A DNA stretch of 64,000 bases from Bog-473 sp963744935 (GTDB lineage Bacteria > Actinomycetota > Acidimicrobiia > Acidimicrobiales > RAAP-2). A program made the translations under genes and the position numbers. Shown here piece after piece: positions 18,509 to 26,779 of this stretch. Under the pieces are notes generated by a model. That model did not search any database, had not been told where the DNA came from, and was given only the letters and a program-made list of their open reading frames with translations. The number at the start of each line of letters is the position of its first letter. Position 1 is the stretch's first letter. The stretch covers positions 248,001 to 312,000 of the forward strand of contig CAVUVM010000006.1 in NCBI GenBank assembly GCA_963744935.1, read 5' to 3'.

Positions 18509-20176
18509 ATGGGGCGGCCCGTCGAGGACCTGGCCACGCGCTTCGAACGGCAGGTAGACCGCCGCGCCAAGCACCACCTCTGGATCGGCAGCATCAACCC
18601 CGCACGGGGGACAGGACGGATCAATGTGGGCAACGTAGCGATGACCGCACATCGTGTTGCCTGGGAACTGGCCTACGGCCCCCTGTCGACCAGCGACCGC
18701 GTCGTGGCTTGCCCTTCAAACCCAGCTTGTGTTCGCATCGAGCACCTCAGCCTGGAGGGCACGCCGAAAGGCAGCCCACCCAGCCAACCGAGGGCACGCA
18801 AAGGGACCGGCTCGATGCGTCTCGTGAGGCCGGGGACTTGGGAACTACGGATAACCATTGGCCGTTGGCAAAACGGCCGGCCCCGCTCACTCACGCGGAC
18901 TGTTTCGGCACGTACCAAAACAGCGGCGGCGGCCCTCCTGGTGGAGTTCGTGGACGAGATGAGTGGCGCGCAACTCCCTCAGACGCAGGACCTTCGGGAT
19001 CTGATTTTCGACGAGGCCGTGGAACGGTTTCTCACTGAGCACTTGGCCGCCGAAAAGGGCCGAACCGACAAGACCATCACCGACTATCGCTACCTCCACC
19101 AGCGGTGGTTCTCGCCGAAAATTGGAGCAAAGACGGTCAAGCGGATCGAGGCTGAAGACATGGATCGCCTCTTCGGCGCGATGCGGCGAGCAGGACTCAG
19201 CGCCTCGCGATTGAACCAGGCGAAGAGCCTTTACGTCCCCTTCTTTCGGTGGGCCAAACGAAGGGGCATCACAAGCCGGAACCCAATGGCCGATTTCCAA
19301 CTGCCCATCAGTACCTATCGCTCCAACGAGCGGACCCCGCCGGAAATTGAGGAACTGTCTCTCCTATTGGCGACCGCCGTGAAGGAGACCCCAGATATCG
19401 CACCTGTCCTTGTCCTGGGTGCAGTGACAGGAGTCCGGCGCGGGGAGCTCGTTGCCATTCCCCGTTCTGCGGTGGATTGGAAGAAAAACCAAATCACGAT
19501 CGATACGGCCGTGAGCGCAGCGGGCAAGGTCAAGACGACAAAAACCCGCCGAAGTCGGACCTTCCACGTTGACTCCGAAACCATTGCGATGCTCGCGCGC
19601 CACTGCGATGAGATGAATGACCGAGCCGTTGCCGCAGATCTCGAGCTCGCGGCGGAACCGTTCCTCTTCAGCCTTGCCGCGGACTGCTCCACGCCTACGC
19701 CGCCCGACTACCTCACAAAGAGAGTTGCGGTATTGAAGGGGTACCTCGGGATTGAGGACAAACATCCGGAGGTCGTCGCCCTTGAAGACGAGGCACTGCG
19801 GCTGCGGCGGTCCACTCCCCTAGCTCGGCCAGCCGGGAAACCCGGACCCCTACCGAGCGGTGGTATGTCTTACCGAGACATCGGCGCAGCGTTGGGTCGC
19901 AGCGAACGGTGGGCGAACCTGGCTGTGGCGGCCGCCGAACGGCGCGAAGATGCCCAGCTATCTGGTCGGGGCGACCTCGACTTCGACGGTTCGATCCTCG
20001 CCTTGCGGAAGTTCACATCCTCGGAGCTCCTGGATGCCGGATTCAATGTCAGCGTGGTCGCTCAAAGGCAAGGACATGGGCCCCTGGTGCTCACCCGCCA
20101 CTACGCAAAATCGCGAGCATCCTCGGACAGACGAGCCGCCGAGCACCTTGGTCGCGTCGTGCACGGGAAGAGCTGA
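18509..20176 (+). CDS. Tyrosine recombinase (island integrase) with HNH-like N-terminus and inserted HTH
   Basis: This is a 555-aa integrase. Residues about 20-85 look like an HNH_3-type fold (LWIGSINPARGTGRI, AHRVAWELAYGPLS, then ACPSNPACVRIEHL), but the position normally held by the catalytic His is Ala. A SAM-like core-binding domain follows (about 165-270, TDYRYLHQRWF). The catalytic domain keeps R310 (TGVRRGEL), R500 (LALRKFTSSELL), H523 (GHG) and the nucleophile Y532 (RHYAKS). Between the first and second boxes there is an insertion with a helix-turn-helix-like segment (MSYRDIGAALGRSERWANLA, 453-472). It should cut and join at the 47-bp tRNA repeat beside it. Confidence 0.93.
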   Translation: MGRPVEDLATRFERQVDRRAKHHLWIGSINPARGTGRINVGNVAMTAHRVAWELAYGPLSTSDRVVACPSNPACVRIEHLSLEGTPKGSPPSQPRARKGTGSMRLVRPGTWELRITIGRWQNGRPRSLTRTVSARTKTAAAALLVEFVDEMSGAQLPQTQDLRDLIFDEAVERFLTEHLAAEKGRTDKTITDYRYLHQRWFSPKIGAKTVKRIEAEDMDRLFGAMRRAGLSASRLNQAKSLYVPFFRWAKRRGITSRNPMADFQLPISTYRSNERTPPEIEELSLLLATAVKETPDIAPVLVLGAVTGVRRGELVAIPRSAVDWKKNQITIDTAVSAAGKVKTTKTRRSRTFHVDSETIAMLARHCDEMNDRAVAADLELAAEPFLFSLAADCSTPTPPDYLTKRVAVLKGYLGIEDKHPEVVALEDEALRLRRSTPLARPAGKPGPLPSGGMSYRDIGAALGRSERWANLAVAAAERREDAQLSGRGDLDFDGSILALRKFTSSELLDAGFNVSVVAQRQGHGPLVLTRHYAKSRASSDRRAAEHLGRVVHGKS

Positions 20177-20212
20177 GGCTCGTGAGTTCGGTTTAGGAAT
20201 GTGTTTTAGAAC

Positions 20213-21595
20213 GTGACTGACTCATCGGCCGCCGCGACGGAGATCCGCTTGCCCGTCCGGACCGATCTTCCACCGGCCGCTTCGGTGATCTGTCCGGTGA
20301 CATCACCCGCATTCGCTTCTATCGGGCAGCTACAGCTGCTGTGCGGTGCGTGTGGTGCAGTGCTGATGCAGAATGCTTTCGAACAACAGGTTCTGGACAT
20401 CTTCATTTGCTGCCCGAATTGTCGCGCATTCTGCGAGACACCATGTCGAAAGCCAGGACAACCTCTCGTCCGAGATCGGATCGCTATTGTTCCAAAAGAC
20501 CCATCGGGCGTTCCACCTGGGACGAGGTATCTGGAAAGTACGGATCACTTACCTATACAGCTCGTAGCAACTCGCTCGGTTGAGCAGTATCTGATTGAAA
20601 CCGGTGACGCGTACGCGCGTCTCGCACGGTCGGGAGCGACCGCTCTTCCTCAAACTGCTGAAGGTTTCGCACGGCACGCAGCTGAGTTGATTGCGCTCCT
20701 CGGAGATGAATATCCAAAGCTACGAGCGAGTTATGACCGCGGCACCAATTCTCCGACTCCACCGAGCGAGGTCCATCAACTTGTCAGGTTGATTGCCTAC
20801 GCCGAAGAGCTAGCCGATGTCTTTGGAGCGGCCACCCATCACGACACAGTCACTATCAATCCCGAACTAATGACAGAACTGCTGCTAGCTCACGATGTCT
20901 TCGCACGATGGCAAAGCCATCCTACGTATCTTGAGATCGTCAAGTCCTTGGTGAGTCCGCTGAATTTCCAACATGAACTTATGACACTGACCATCGCTGG
21001 CGCGCTCGCAGATCAGGGGAACGGCGTTCGCCTCATAGGGAGTGCGCGGGAGAAAGGACGCATCCCTGATCTTCAGCTCCGTCCTTCGCTTCGCGAAAAG
21101 CTTGATCTTGAGGTTAAGACTCCGTTGGAGTTTCGTGCTCCCGTCAAAGGGTCGGTAACGCAAGCGTCGGCGGAAGCAAGGATCCAGCGTCTGTTCGACG
21201 CTGCTGCATCGACTAGCAGGGGTCAGATGAGCAGCGAATCCTCAGGCATCCTAGCAATTGGTGCATTCCATCTCGGCTATGGCGGTGCAGCCCTCCTGCG
21301 CCGCGCAGCGCAAGCCGTGCTGAATCGTCAGACGGACCGTAAACCACACATTGTTGGAATCAGCATCTTCGAAGCAACGCACATAGGGCTAATGGGACCA
21401 CGAGGGATCCGCGTCCAACCGGTCGTCCATGTTGAAGAATTGGCGATGCATCCGAACTATCAGAGAGGTCTTCAGGTCGTCACCGCTGAAGGTGGAGAGA
21501 CTGACATCCACGAAAAATTGGAGCAGGAAGGGTATAGAGAAGCAACCCCACAGGAAGTTGAAAGGCTGCAGAGAGGTCCACACAGTTACGAATAG
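20213..21595 (+). CDS. Zinc-ribbon protein with PD-(D/E)XK nuclease-like motif
   Basis: This 460-aa protein matches no family I recognise. Two CxxC pairs (C44/C47 and C67/C70) form a probable zinc ribbon. Residues 285-302 read PDLQLRPSLREKLDLEVK, matching the PD...ExK signature of restriction-like nucleases (P285-D286, E300, K302), with a helix containing a conserved-looking Glu at about 255. After it come ATP-independent alpha/beta elements (GILAIGAFHLGYGG). It is the first cargo gene after the integrase and is followed 70 nt later by a membrane protein gene. A DNA-cutting defence or element-maintenance role is inference. Confidence 0.6.
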   Translation: MTDSSAAATEIRLPVRTDLPPAASVICPVTSPAFASIGQLQLLCGACGAVLMQNAFEQQVLDIFICCPNCRAFCETPCRKPGQPLVRDRIAIVPKDPSGVPPGTRYLESTDHLPIQLVATRSVEQYLIETGDAYARLARSGATALPQTAEGFARHAAELIALLGDEYPKLRASYDRGTNSPTPPSEVHQLVRLIAYAEELADVFGAATHHDTVTINPELMTELLLAHDVFARWQSHPTYLEIVKSLVSPLNFQHELMTLTIAGALADQGNGVRLIGSAREKGRIPDLQLRPSLREKLDLEVKTPLEFRAPVKGSVTQASAEARIQRLFDAAASTSRGQMSSESSGILAIGAFHLGYGGAALLRRAAQAVLNRQTDRKPHIVGISIFEATHIGLMGPRGIRVQPVVHVEELAMHPNYQRGLQVVTAEGGETDIHEKLEQEGYREATPQEVERLQRGPHSYE

Positions 21596-21665
21596 GACCG
21601 GTGCCGGTGATGTCCGCACCAGGTAGCAGCAAAGTCAGAGTGAGAACCGAACAGAAGGAGAAACG

Positions 21666-22334
21666 ATGACCACGGACAGCGGGTCCGATGGAAGCACGGC
21701 CACGAATCCCCCGAATGCAGCAGTGGAGCTGCTCCGCACCCCATTCGAATTCAAGTTCTCGGTGGGAAACAAGACATTTGTCATGGCACAAGAACCAGCA
21801 TTGAGGGACTTCCTCGGACTCGTGCCAATCGGGCTATTGGCTCTCGGCTTCCTTGCGATGCTCAGAAACCAGCCGGCCACCGGTACCGCGTCGCATCTGG
21901 TCTACGAGGTCGGCGCCGTCCTTATCGTTCTCGCGCTACTCCTAGTGATCGCAGGAGGTGAAGCACAACAGAAGCAAAAGAGAAGCGAAACGGCCGGGAA
22001 GAGATTTCGTAGATGGACCCGGATCGGTTTGGGCATTGTCGGGATCGTTCTCCTGGTACTTGCGTTTCAGGTCTCGCGGCAGAACACAGCCGACTTCATG
22101 ATCACCGTAGGTGTGGCCACCATCGCTGCCGTTGCCCTCGACGCAATTATTGTGGAGCCGGGAGAAAAGCTATATGCGTTCAGTTTGGCGGGCACAAAAA
22201 CTATATCTGTCGGAGCAAACGGGAAGATCGAAATAAGGGATAGAGATCCCGGCAGGAAGAAGACGCTGCTCGAAAGGCTGTTCCAAATCTCGGTGGTGTC
22301 GAAGGAACTCGAGAGAAGCGCAACACTCCGCTAA
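21666..22334 (+). CDS. Membrane protein of unknown function, about four TM helices
   Basis: This 222-aa protein has hydrophobic segments at about residues 47-66, 80-98, 116-133 and 143-160 and soluble ends. The N-terminal 45 residues are polar and the C-terminal 60 contain a charged beta-rich stretch (AGTKTISVGANGKIEIRDRD). A GGAG-type RBS (AGAAGGAGAAACG) precedes the ATG. It follows the putative nuclease in the same direction and may be its partner. No family is recognised. Confidence 0.65.
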   Translation: MTTDSGSDGSTATNPPNAAVELLRTPFEFKFSVGNKTFVMAQEPALRDFLGLVPIGLLALGFLAMLRNQPATGTASHLVYEVGAVLIVLALLLVIAGGEAQQKQKRSETAGKRFRRWTRIGLGIVGIVLLVLAFQVSRQNTADFMITVGVATIAAVALDAIIVEPGEKLYAFSLAGTKTISVGANGKIEIRDRDPGRKKTLLERLFQISVVSKELERSATLR

Positions 22335-22931
22335 GGGACCCAAAGGTGCCCCTGACGAGCGCCCCCGGAACAGAGAGCCCCGGAACGATTCGAACGCGCG
22401 ACACTCGGTTTAGGAAACCGATCGAGCCAGTCCCGGCAGATCGGCCCCGTCACGTTGTGGCTGCTCAGGACAGGCCCCTAATCCACGTGCCACCTTGCCG
22501 TCCACACAGTTTGCGGCGTTTGATTCCCAAGGGATTCCCAAACCCGGCAGCTACTTCTCGCCAGCCGCTTGAGCCCTTCATCGCCCTGACGGCGCTCCAT
22601 CGGCGACTCCTGTCAGAAGGCCGGTCAGTGCCTCATGTAGCTGACGACGGGAGTCGGGCTCGACCTCAAGATCCTGACCAGCCAGAAATCGCTGAACTGT
22701 TCGGTAGCGAACGACGGCGATGTCCCGGTCGCGGATCTACCGTCGCCGGCGCAGCGGACGAGCCACAGAGGCAACTTTGTGGGCTAATGCTCCCGCAAAG
22801 CTGGGCAGCCAACGCAGCACCACACTCCACTCCCACTCGCACTCAGCAATGGGGGTTGGCCATTCGGCACCTTGATGATTAGCGTCGTGACGAAACAAGC
22901 GGCCCGTCACGCTCAGGGCTCAGGGGGCAAC
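22335..22931. other. 597-nt gap with relics
   Basis: No convincing gene is present. A plus-strand open frame at 22,346-22,882 has no homologous look and poor composition. On the minus strand 22,578-22,728 is open for about 50 codons with protein-like text (IAVVRYRTVQRFLAGQDLEV) but no start, suggesting a decayed C-terminus. A tRNA-like 3' half lies at 22,375-22,428. Confidence 0.5.
22375..22428 (-). other. tRNA-Arg(CCU)-like 3' half, possible old att site
   Basis: On the minus strand a hairpin CGGT-TTCCTAA-ACCG presents the anticodon CCT, followed by a variable region and a T-arm with loop TTCGAAT. One T-stem pair is wrong and no matching 5' acceptor strand is found upstream, so this is not a working tRNA. 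Such 3' halves are typical of attachment sites left by elements using another tRNA gene. Confidence 0.4.
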
Positions 22932-24149
22932 ATGCCTGCTTCTCGTCCGATCGATCTGGATTCTCTCCCCCATCTCGAGATGCTCGTCAGCGACGAAGCG
23001 CATCTCCAATATGCCGAACTGCGACCAGAACGACTCGCAGTCTCCCCGTCGGGGTTTCTTGCATTCCTTCACTACGCCGACGCCTTTGCCGCCCTGGGCA
23101 ACCAGGATCTACGGCCAATGGCGCTGGACGGGCTCGACTTTGCTGGGATAAGTGATGGACCAGTGCGCGAGTTCTTCGAGCGCATCGTGTTTACTCAGGA
23201 GGGTACGCAACACCAGCGTCTTAGGCGACTGGTTGCCTCGGCGTTTTCGCCGAGAACCGTTGCTCAGGTTCGCGACTCAGTTCGCGACCATCTGCGCCAA
23301 GTCCTCGACACCTTTGTTGAACGCGGCAATGGTGAACTCGTAGAAGAGCTGTGCAAACCACTTGCTATCGGGACGCTCTGTGATCTCCTGGGTGTTCCCC
23401 GCGAGGACATACCAAGCTTTCAGCAGTGGGCAGGCGGGATGGGCCTCGCGTTCGGCGTCCTCACCCCCGAGGCTCGACAGATCGTCGAAACCTCCTTGGG
23501 AGGGATCACGACCTATGCCCAGGACCTGATCGACCGTCGTCGCAGCCAACCTGGCGAAGACCTGATTTCCGATCTGATTCGCGCCGAGGAGGAGGGCCAG
23601 CGACTCACCACCGAGGAACTGTTAGCGACGGTATCGAACCTGCTCTTTGCTGGCTACGACACCACATATCGGCAGATCTCTCTCGCGTTGCTCTGCCTCG
23701 CGCGCAATCGACCAGCATGGGACCGACTTGTGGCGGAACCGTCGCTAGCAAACAGCTACGCAGAGGAAGCTCTCCGTTTCGAACCCATAGCGCATTCCAC
23801 TGTCCGAATCGCCGTCTCAGACACCGAGATAAACGGTCTTCCAGTTAAGGAGGGCTCGATCATTGAGCCCATAGTGGCTGCTGCAAACCGTGACCCTTCT
23901 GTCTTTGACGACCCTGACCTGTATCGCCCCGAACGCAGCGGGCCGAGAATGTTGAGCTTCGGGCATGGAATCCACACCTGTCTCGGCGCAGCGTTGGCTC
24001 GTTTGGAAATCGAGGAAACATTGGCTGCCGTTTCTAATCGTCTTGCTGGATGGCGGGTTGAGGGAGTGGAAGCTCGGCGCATCGAGTGGTTTCCACTCTC
24101 TGAACCATTCCGTGGAGTGGTGCGAATGCCGATCGCAACGCATGTCTGA
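22932..24149 (+). CDS. Cytochrome P450
   Basis: This is a 405-aa soluble bacterial P450. Visible motifs are the C-helix heme contact GTQHQRLRRLVASAFSPRTV, the I-helix oxygen-activation motif AGYDTT (240-245), ExxR at E279-R282 and the heme loop FGHGIHTCLGAAL with thiolate C350. It inserts one oxygen atom into an unknown substrate and needs ferredoxin partners not found beside it. The ATG at 22,932 is chosen for the AGGGGG RBS 4 nt upstream; a start at 22,872 is possible. It stands alone. Confidence 0.93.
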   Translation: MPASRPIDLDSLPHLEMLVSDEAHLQYAELRPERLAVSPSGFLAFLHYADAFAALGNQDLRPMALDGLDFAGISDGPVREFFERIVFTQEGTQHQRLRRLVASAFSPRTVAQVRDSVRDHLRQVLDTFVERGNGELVEELCKPLAIGTLCDLLGVPREDIPSFQQWAGGMGLAFGVLTPEARQIVETSLGGITTYAQDLIDRRRSQPGEDLISDLIRAEEEGQRLTTEELLATVSNLLFAGYDTTYRQISLALLCLARNRPAWDRLVAEPSLANSYAEEALRFEPIAHSTVRIAVSDTEINGLPVKEGSIIEPIVAAANRDPSVFDDPDLYRPERSGPRMLSFGHGIHTCLGAALARLEIEETLAAVSNRLAGWRVEGVEARRIEWFPLSEPFRGVVRMPIATHV

Positions 24150-24532
24150 GCGTTGCGCGTATCGGACCGACCATGCCGCGTTTGGGTTCCAGCGGTCGGG
24201 GAACTGCGCCAAGGGCGACTGTGGCATCGATCCGGCGCTATGAAACTCGGCCCATCGGCTCACCAAGAGGCGGCGGGCAGGAGCCCACTGCGTGGACGGT
24301 GTGTCGCGCCTTGAGAGAGCGGGGAGCTACGTCCATTGGGTCCTCAGGCGTAACGTTCCGCCAGGTCAGGGCTTCGACCGAGTACAGCCCGTCTGTCTAG
24401 TTGGACGAGATATGGCTCAATAGTTGGGCAATTGGTTGGGCAAGCAGAGGCTGCGCTCGATTCTCAAGGATTGGGGCCCCCGATTCCTTCGTCAACCGAT
24501 CCGGAGAATGGAAACCCTCGTCGCGGCAGAAC
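24150..24532. other. 383-nt intergenic region
   Basis: The P450 and the minus-strand GNAT gene converge here. I see no gene, clear hairpin terminator or repeat. Confidence 0.5.
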
Positions 24533-25051
24533 TCAACTCTCAACCAGAACCCAGTCCTCGACGTCTGGCGCGGGCTGACCACGCCGGCGAAAGCCATTGC
24601 GGGCCAGCATCCGATGACTCGGGACGTTCAGAGGATGCGCCCACGCAATCACAATGAGGCCACTTGCCCCCTGTGCCAGCGCAAGTTCTTTAGCCTCATC
24701 GATCATCTGTCCGACAGCCTCGTCGGCCAACGTGCCTCCTTGTCCTCGGTGGCGCCGGGTGATCGCGAGTCCGGTGAGTTTGACCGCTACCAACCCCCCA
24801 TCAGTACCCACCGAACAGACCTCACCGACTGCCGCCAAAGAGTCATCGCCCGGTACGAATCCAAGACGTAGACGCTCGCTCGGACCGCTCGGGGGATGCA
24901 GGCCGTGGATCCAAGTCTGGACACTGAGTTCCCACGGCTTGGGATGAGGAAGCGGCCGCCTATCGGGCCGACGCGGAGCTGGATCGGTACAGACGAATGC
25001 CTCGAGAATCGATCGATCTTGGCGAACCGCGTCACGCCAATCTACACCCAC
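24533..25051 (-). CDS. GNAT family N-acetyltransferase
   Basis: This 172-aa protein has the acetyl-CoA binding motif VKLTGLAITRRHRGQGGTLADEA (the Q/RxxGxG/A region) and a C-terminal NVPSHRMLARNGFRRRG, the usual beta-bulge and alpha-4 of the GNAT fold. It starts with GTG one nt after the stop of the upstream gene at 25,053, so the two form an operon. The acceptor is unknown. GNATs paired with toxins or RNases exist, but this pairing is only contextual. Confidence 0.8.
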   Translation of the reverse strand: MGVDWRDAVRQDRSILEAFVCTDPAPRRPDRRPLPHPKPWELSVQTWIHGLHPPSGPSERLRLGFVPGDDSLAAVGEVCSVGTDGGLVAVKLTGLAITRRHRGQGGTLADEAVGQMIDEAKELALAQGASGLIVIAWAHPLNVPSHRMLARNGFRRRGQPAPDVEDWVLVES

Positions 25052-25052
25052 G

Positions 25053-25907
25053 CTATCCCGCTGGACGGAGTTCGTGGATAGTCAGTTTCCCGGCTCGCGT
25101 GTCCGCGAACAGACCCTCTATGTATTCATCGCTTGGTCGTGCCCCGGATGATTCCTCGTAGGCGCGATCCTGGCTCGATCCAGATGGACCGGAAGGCAAG
25201 GGCAAGGCGCCTAAGTCCGCTTGCAGCCACGACGTCGAATGGGCCCAATGATTACGCCAGGCCTTCGCAAGTCGCACATACGTGCGAAAAGCTGGGACCA
25301 CTTCGACAAGGGCGGAACTGCCGAGAGCGCGGGACAGTACCCACACGTCTGCTCCTTCAGAAAGGCCATAGGACAAGAAGACCCTCACTGGGAGGTCGAC
25401 GATGGCAGCCTCGTTTGCAGGGTTCTTTCCGACGATGCGAGCTCGGTTGTCGGTAACGGAACCGACCCTGCCAGCAGCAACCACGAAACCTTCGACTGCA
25501 GCAAGTCCAAGGAGCGCATTGGTAGTGCCTACGGACAACTCCTCGAAGAATGCTGCTGAGGGAAGGTCGGCCAGAGGGTGATCGCTTAGGAAAGCTTGTA
25601 GCCGGTCTCCAAAGGCAGATTCGAGACGTTGAGCTTCGTCCTTGAGATCAGTAGATTCTCGCAAAAGGCCTTCTGCACGACACCGCTCTGACCAGCACCA
25701 CAACGAGCTGTAGTAGGTCTGACTGCCTTGTATGCCATGAGTCCCGCGACGTCGCACTCGGATCCCCTCAGACATGCCGGCGTTCCGGAGGGTACGAAGG
25801 CGGCCGCGCGTCGGCGCGTGCGCCGGATTGGCGACGCTTACAACTGTCTCCCAGTCCACCACTGGCTCTGGAAGCGTTACCTCGACATCGGTGAATCTGC
25901 GAGCCAT
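25053..25907 (-). CDS. Hypothetical protein with an RNxxxH (HEPN-like) motif
   Basis: This 284-aa protein belongs to no family I recognise. The C-terminal half is helical and contains KAWRNHWAHSTSW, which fits the R-N-x3-H catalytic signature of HEPN ribonucleases. The first 60 residues are basic (RGRLRTLRNAGMSEGIRVRRRG). It is the first gene of a two-gene operon with a GNAT protein and is divergent from the ImmA/IrrE module. The HEPN idea rests on one short motif and needs a fold search. Confidence 0.5.
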   Translation of the reverse strand: MARRFTDVEVTLPEPVVDWETVVSVANPAHAPTRGRLRTLRNAGMSEGIRVRRRGTHGIQGSQTYYSSLWCWSERCRAEGLLRESTDLKDEAQRLESAFGDRLQAFLSDHPLADLPSAAFFEELSVGTTNALLGLAAVEGFVVAAGRVGSVTDNRARIVGKNPANEAAIVDLPVRVFLSYGLSEGADVWVLSRALGSSALVEVVPAFRTYVRLAKAWRNHWAHSTSWLQADLGALPLPSGPSGSSQDRAYEESSGARPSDEYIEGLFADTRAGKLTIHELRPAG

Positions 25908-26112
25908 GAGACCAGGGTAGCCGTCCTGAGCGGTTGAATCGACCGATCAGAGGACCGGCCCTTTTGTCCGACCTGGCTCTGGAGGTCAGCTGGTACCACG
26001 CTTTTCGCCTGGTCAGACGGTATATATTCAGAAAGCGCCCCGACCACCTTACGTCAGCTGGCCTTCCTAAGCGCTTTTACTTTAGTATACTGCGTCGAAC
26101 CAGCGAATATGC

Positions 26113-26118
26113 TATAGT
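26113..26118 (+). promoter_or_regulatory. -10 box TATAGT within AT-rich palindromic promoter
   Basis: TATAGT ends 7 nt before the ATG at 26,126, with no Shine-Dalgarno, so the message is probably leaderless. The surrounding CTATAGTATAG and an upstream AGTATACT (about 26,084-26,091) are partly palindromic. They could be operators for the XRE-type protein encoded downstream, the usual autoregulation of such modules. Confidence 0.5.
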
Positions 26119-26125
26119 ATAGGTC

Positions 26126-26779
26126 ATGACGTCTCAGTTCCCGGAGGAACTTCAGCGCCAAGCTTTCCAGGCGGCGGTCGTTCGAGGTCTGCGATCAACG
26201 TACGAAGAGAACCAAGACCGACACGACCCGGACATCGGCCATGACGCGATCACTTTCGGTTCGGCTGTCTGGCGCTCAGGCGTCTTCTTTATCGCCAAGG
26301 AGTTGGACCACATCTCTGGCGTATCGACAGAAGAGATCAACCAGTCCTTGGCCATTCTCACCGGTCGCTGCCGACTCCGAGTTCACAAGCTCGGAACGAG
26401 CGAGCATGACGACCCACTGACGTGCTTTCCCAACAATGTCGGCCCAGCATCTCGGATGGGTGGCGAGGACCGACAGCTCACTTTCGATCTTGGCGAACCG
26501 GGCGTAACCGAATACCTGGACTGGGTCATCGCGCACTACGGATCCGCCGATGACGGACTCCGGGCTGTACGCCTCCAGGCAGTCGGAAGCGATCGAGCTC
26601 TGGATGGGAAGATCTCACGCTGGGAAGCAGTCGAAACGATCTTCGACGTGAGCGAACCAGCCGCTCCGGTCACTAAGGAGGGTCCACAAGATGATGTTGT
26701 TGTGGTGCCAGAACCAGCAGTGATTCTTCGAGCAGTGAAGGGCAAAAAGGCGGCAAGGCCAATTCCGTATGACTGCTGA
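26126..26779 (+). CDS. Uncharacterised partner of XRE-ImmA/IrrE protein
   Basis: This 217-aa soluble protein is encoded immediately before the metallopeptidase and overlaps it by 11 nt. It has no signal peptide or membrane segment. Segments such as FGSAVWRSGVFFIAKELDHI and the acidic/Val-rich linker DDVVVVPEPAVIL are visible, but no catalytic motif is recognised. In two-gene XRE-COG2856 modules the neighbour is usually the toxin or effector held in check. That role is inferred from position and overlap only. Confidence 0.6.
   Translation: MTSQFPEELQRQAFQAAVVRGLRSTYEENQDRHDPDIGHDAITFGSAVWRSGVFFIAKELDHISGVSTEEINQSLAILTGRCRLRVHKLGTSEHDDPLTCFPNNVGPASRMGGEDRQLTFDLGEPGVTEYLDWVIAHYGSADDGLRAVRLQAVGSDRALDGKISRWEAVETIFDVSEPAAPVTKEGPQDDVVVVPEPAVILRAVKGKKAARPIPYDC

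Noticed and set aside
22375..22428. Functional tRNA-Arg gene
   Set aside because: No 5' acceptor or D-arm pairs with it and the T-stem has a mismatch.
22346..22882. 178-aa plus-strand frame
   Set aside because: Pro/Arg/Ser-rich text with no RBS, overlapping a tRNA-like relic; not protein-like.
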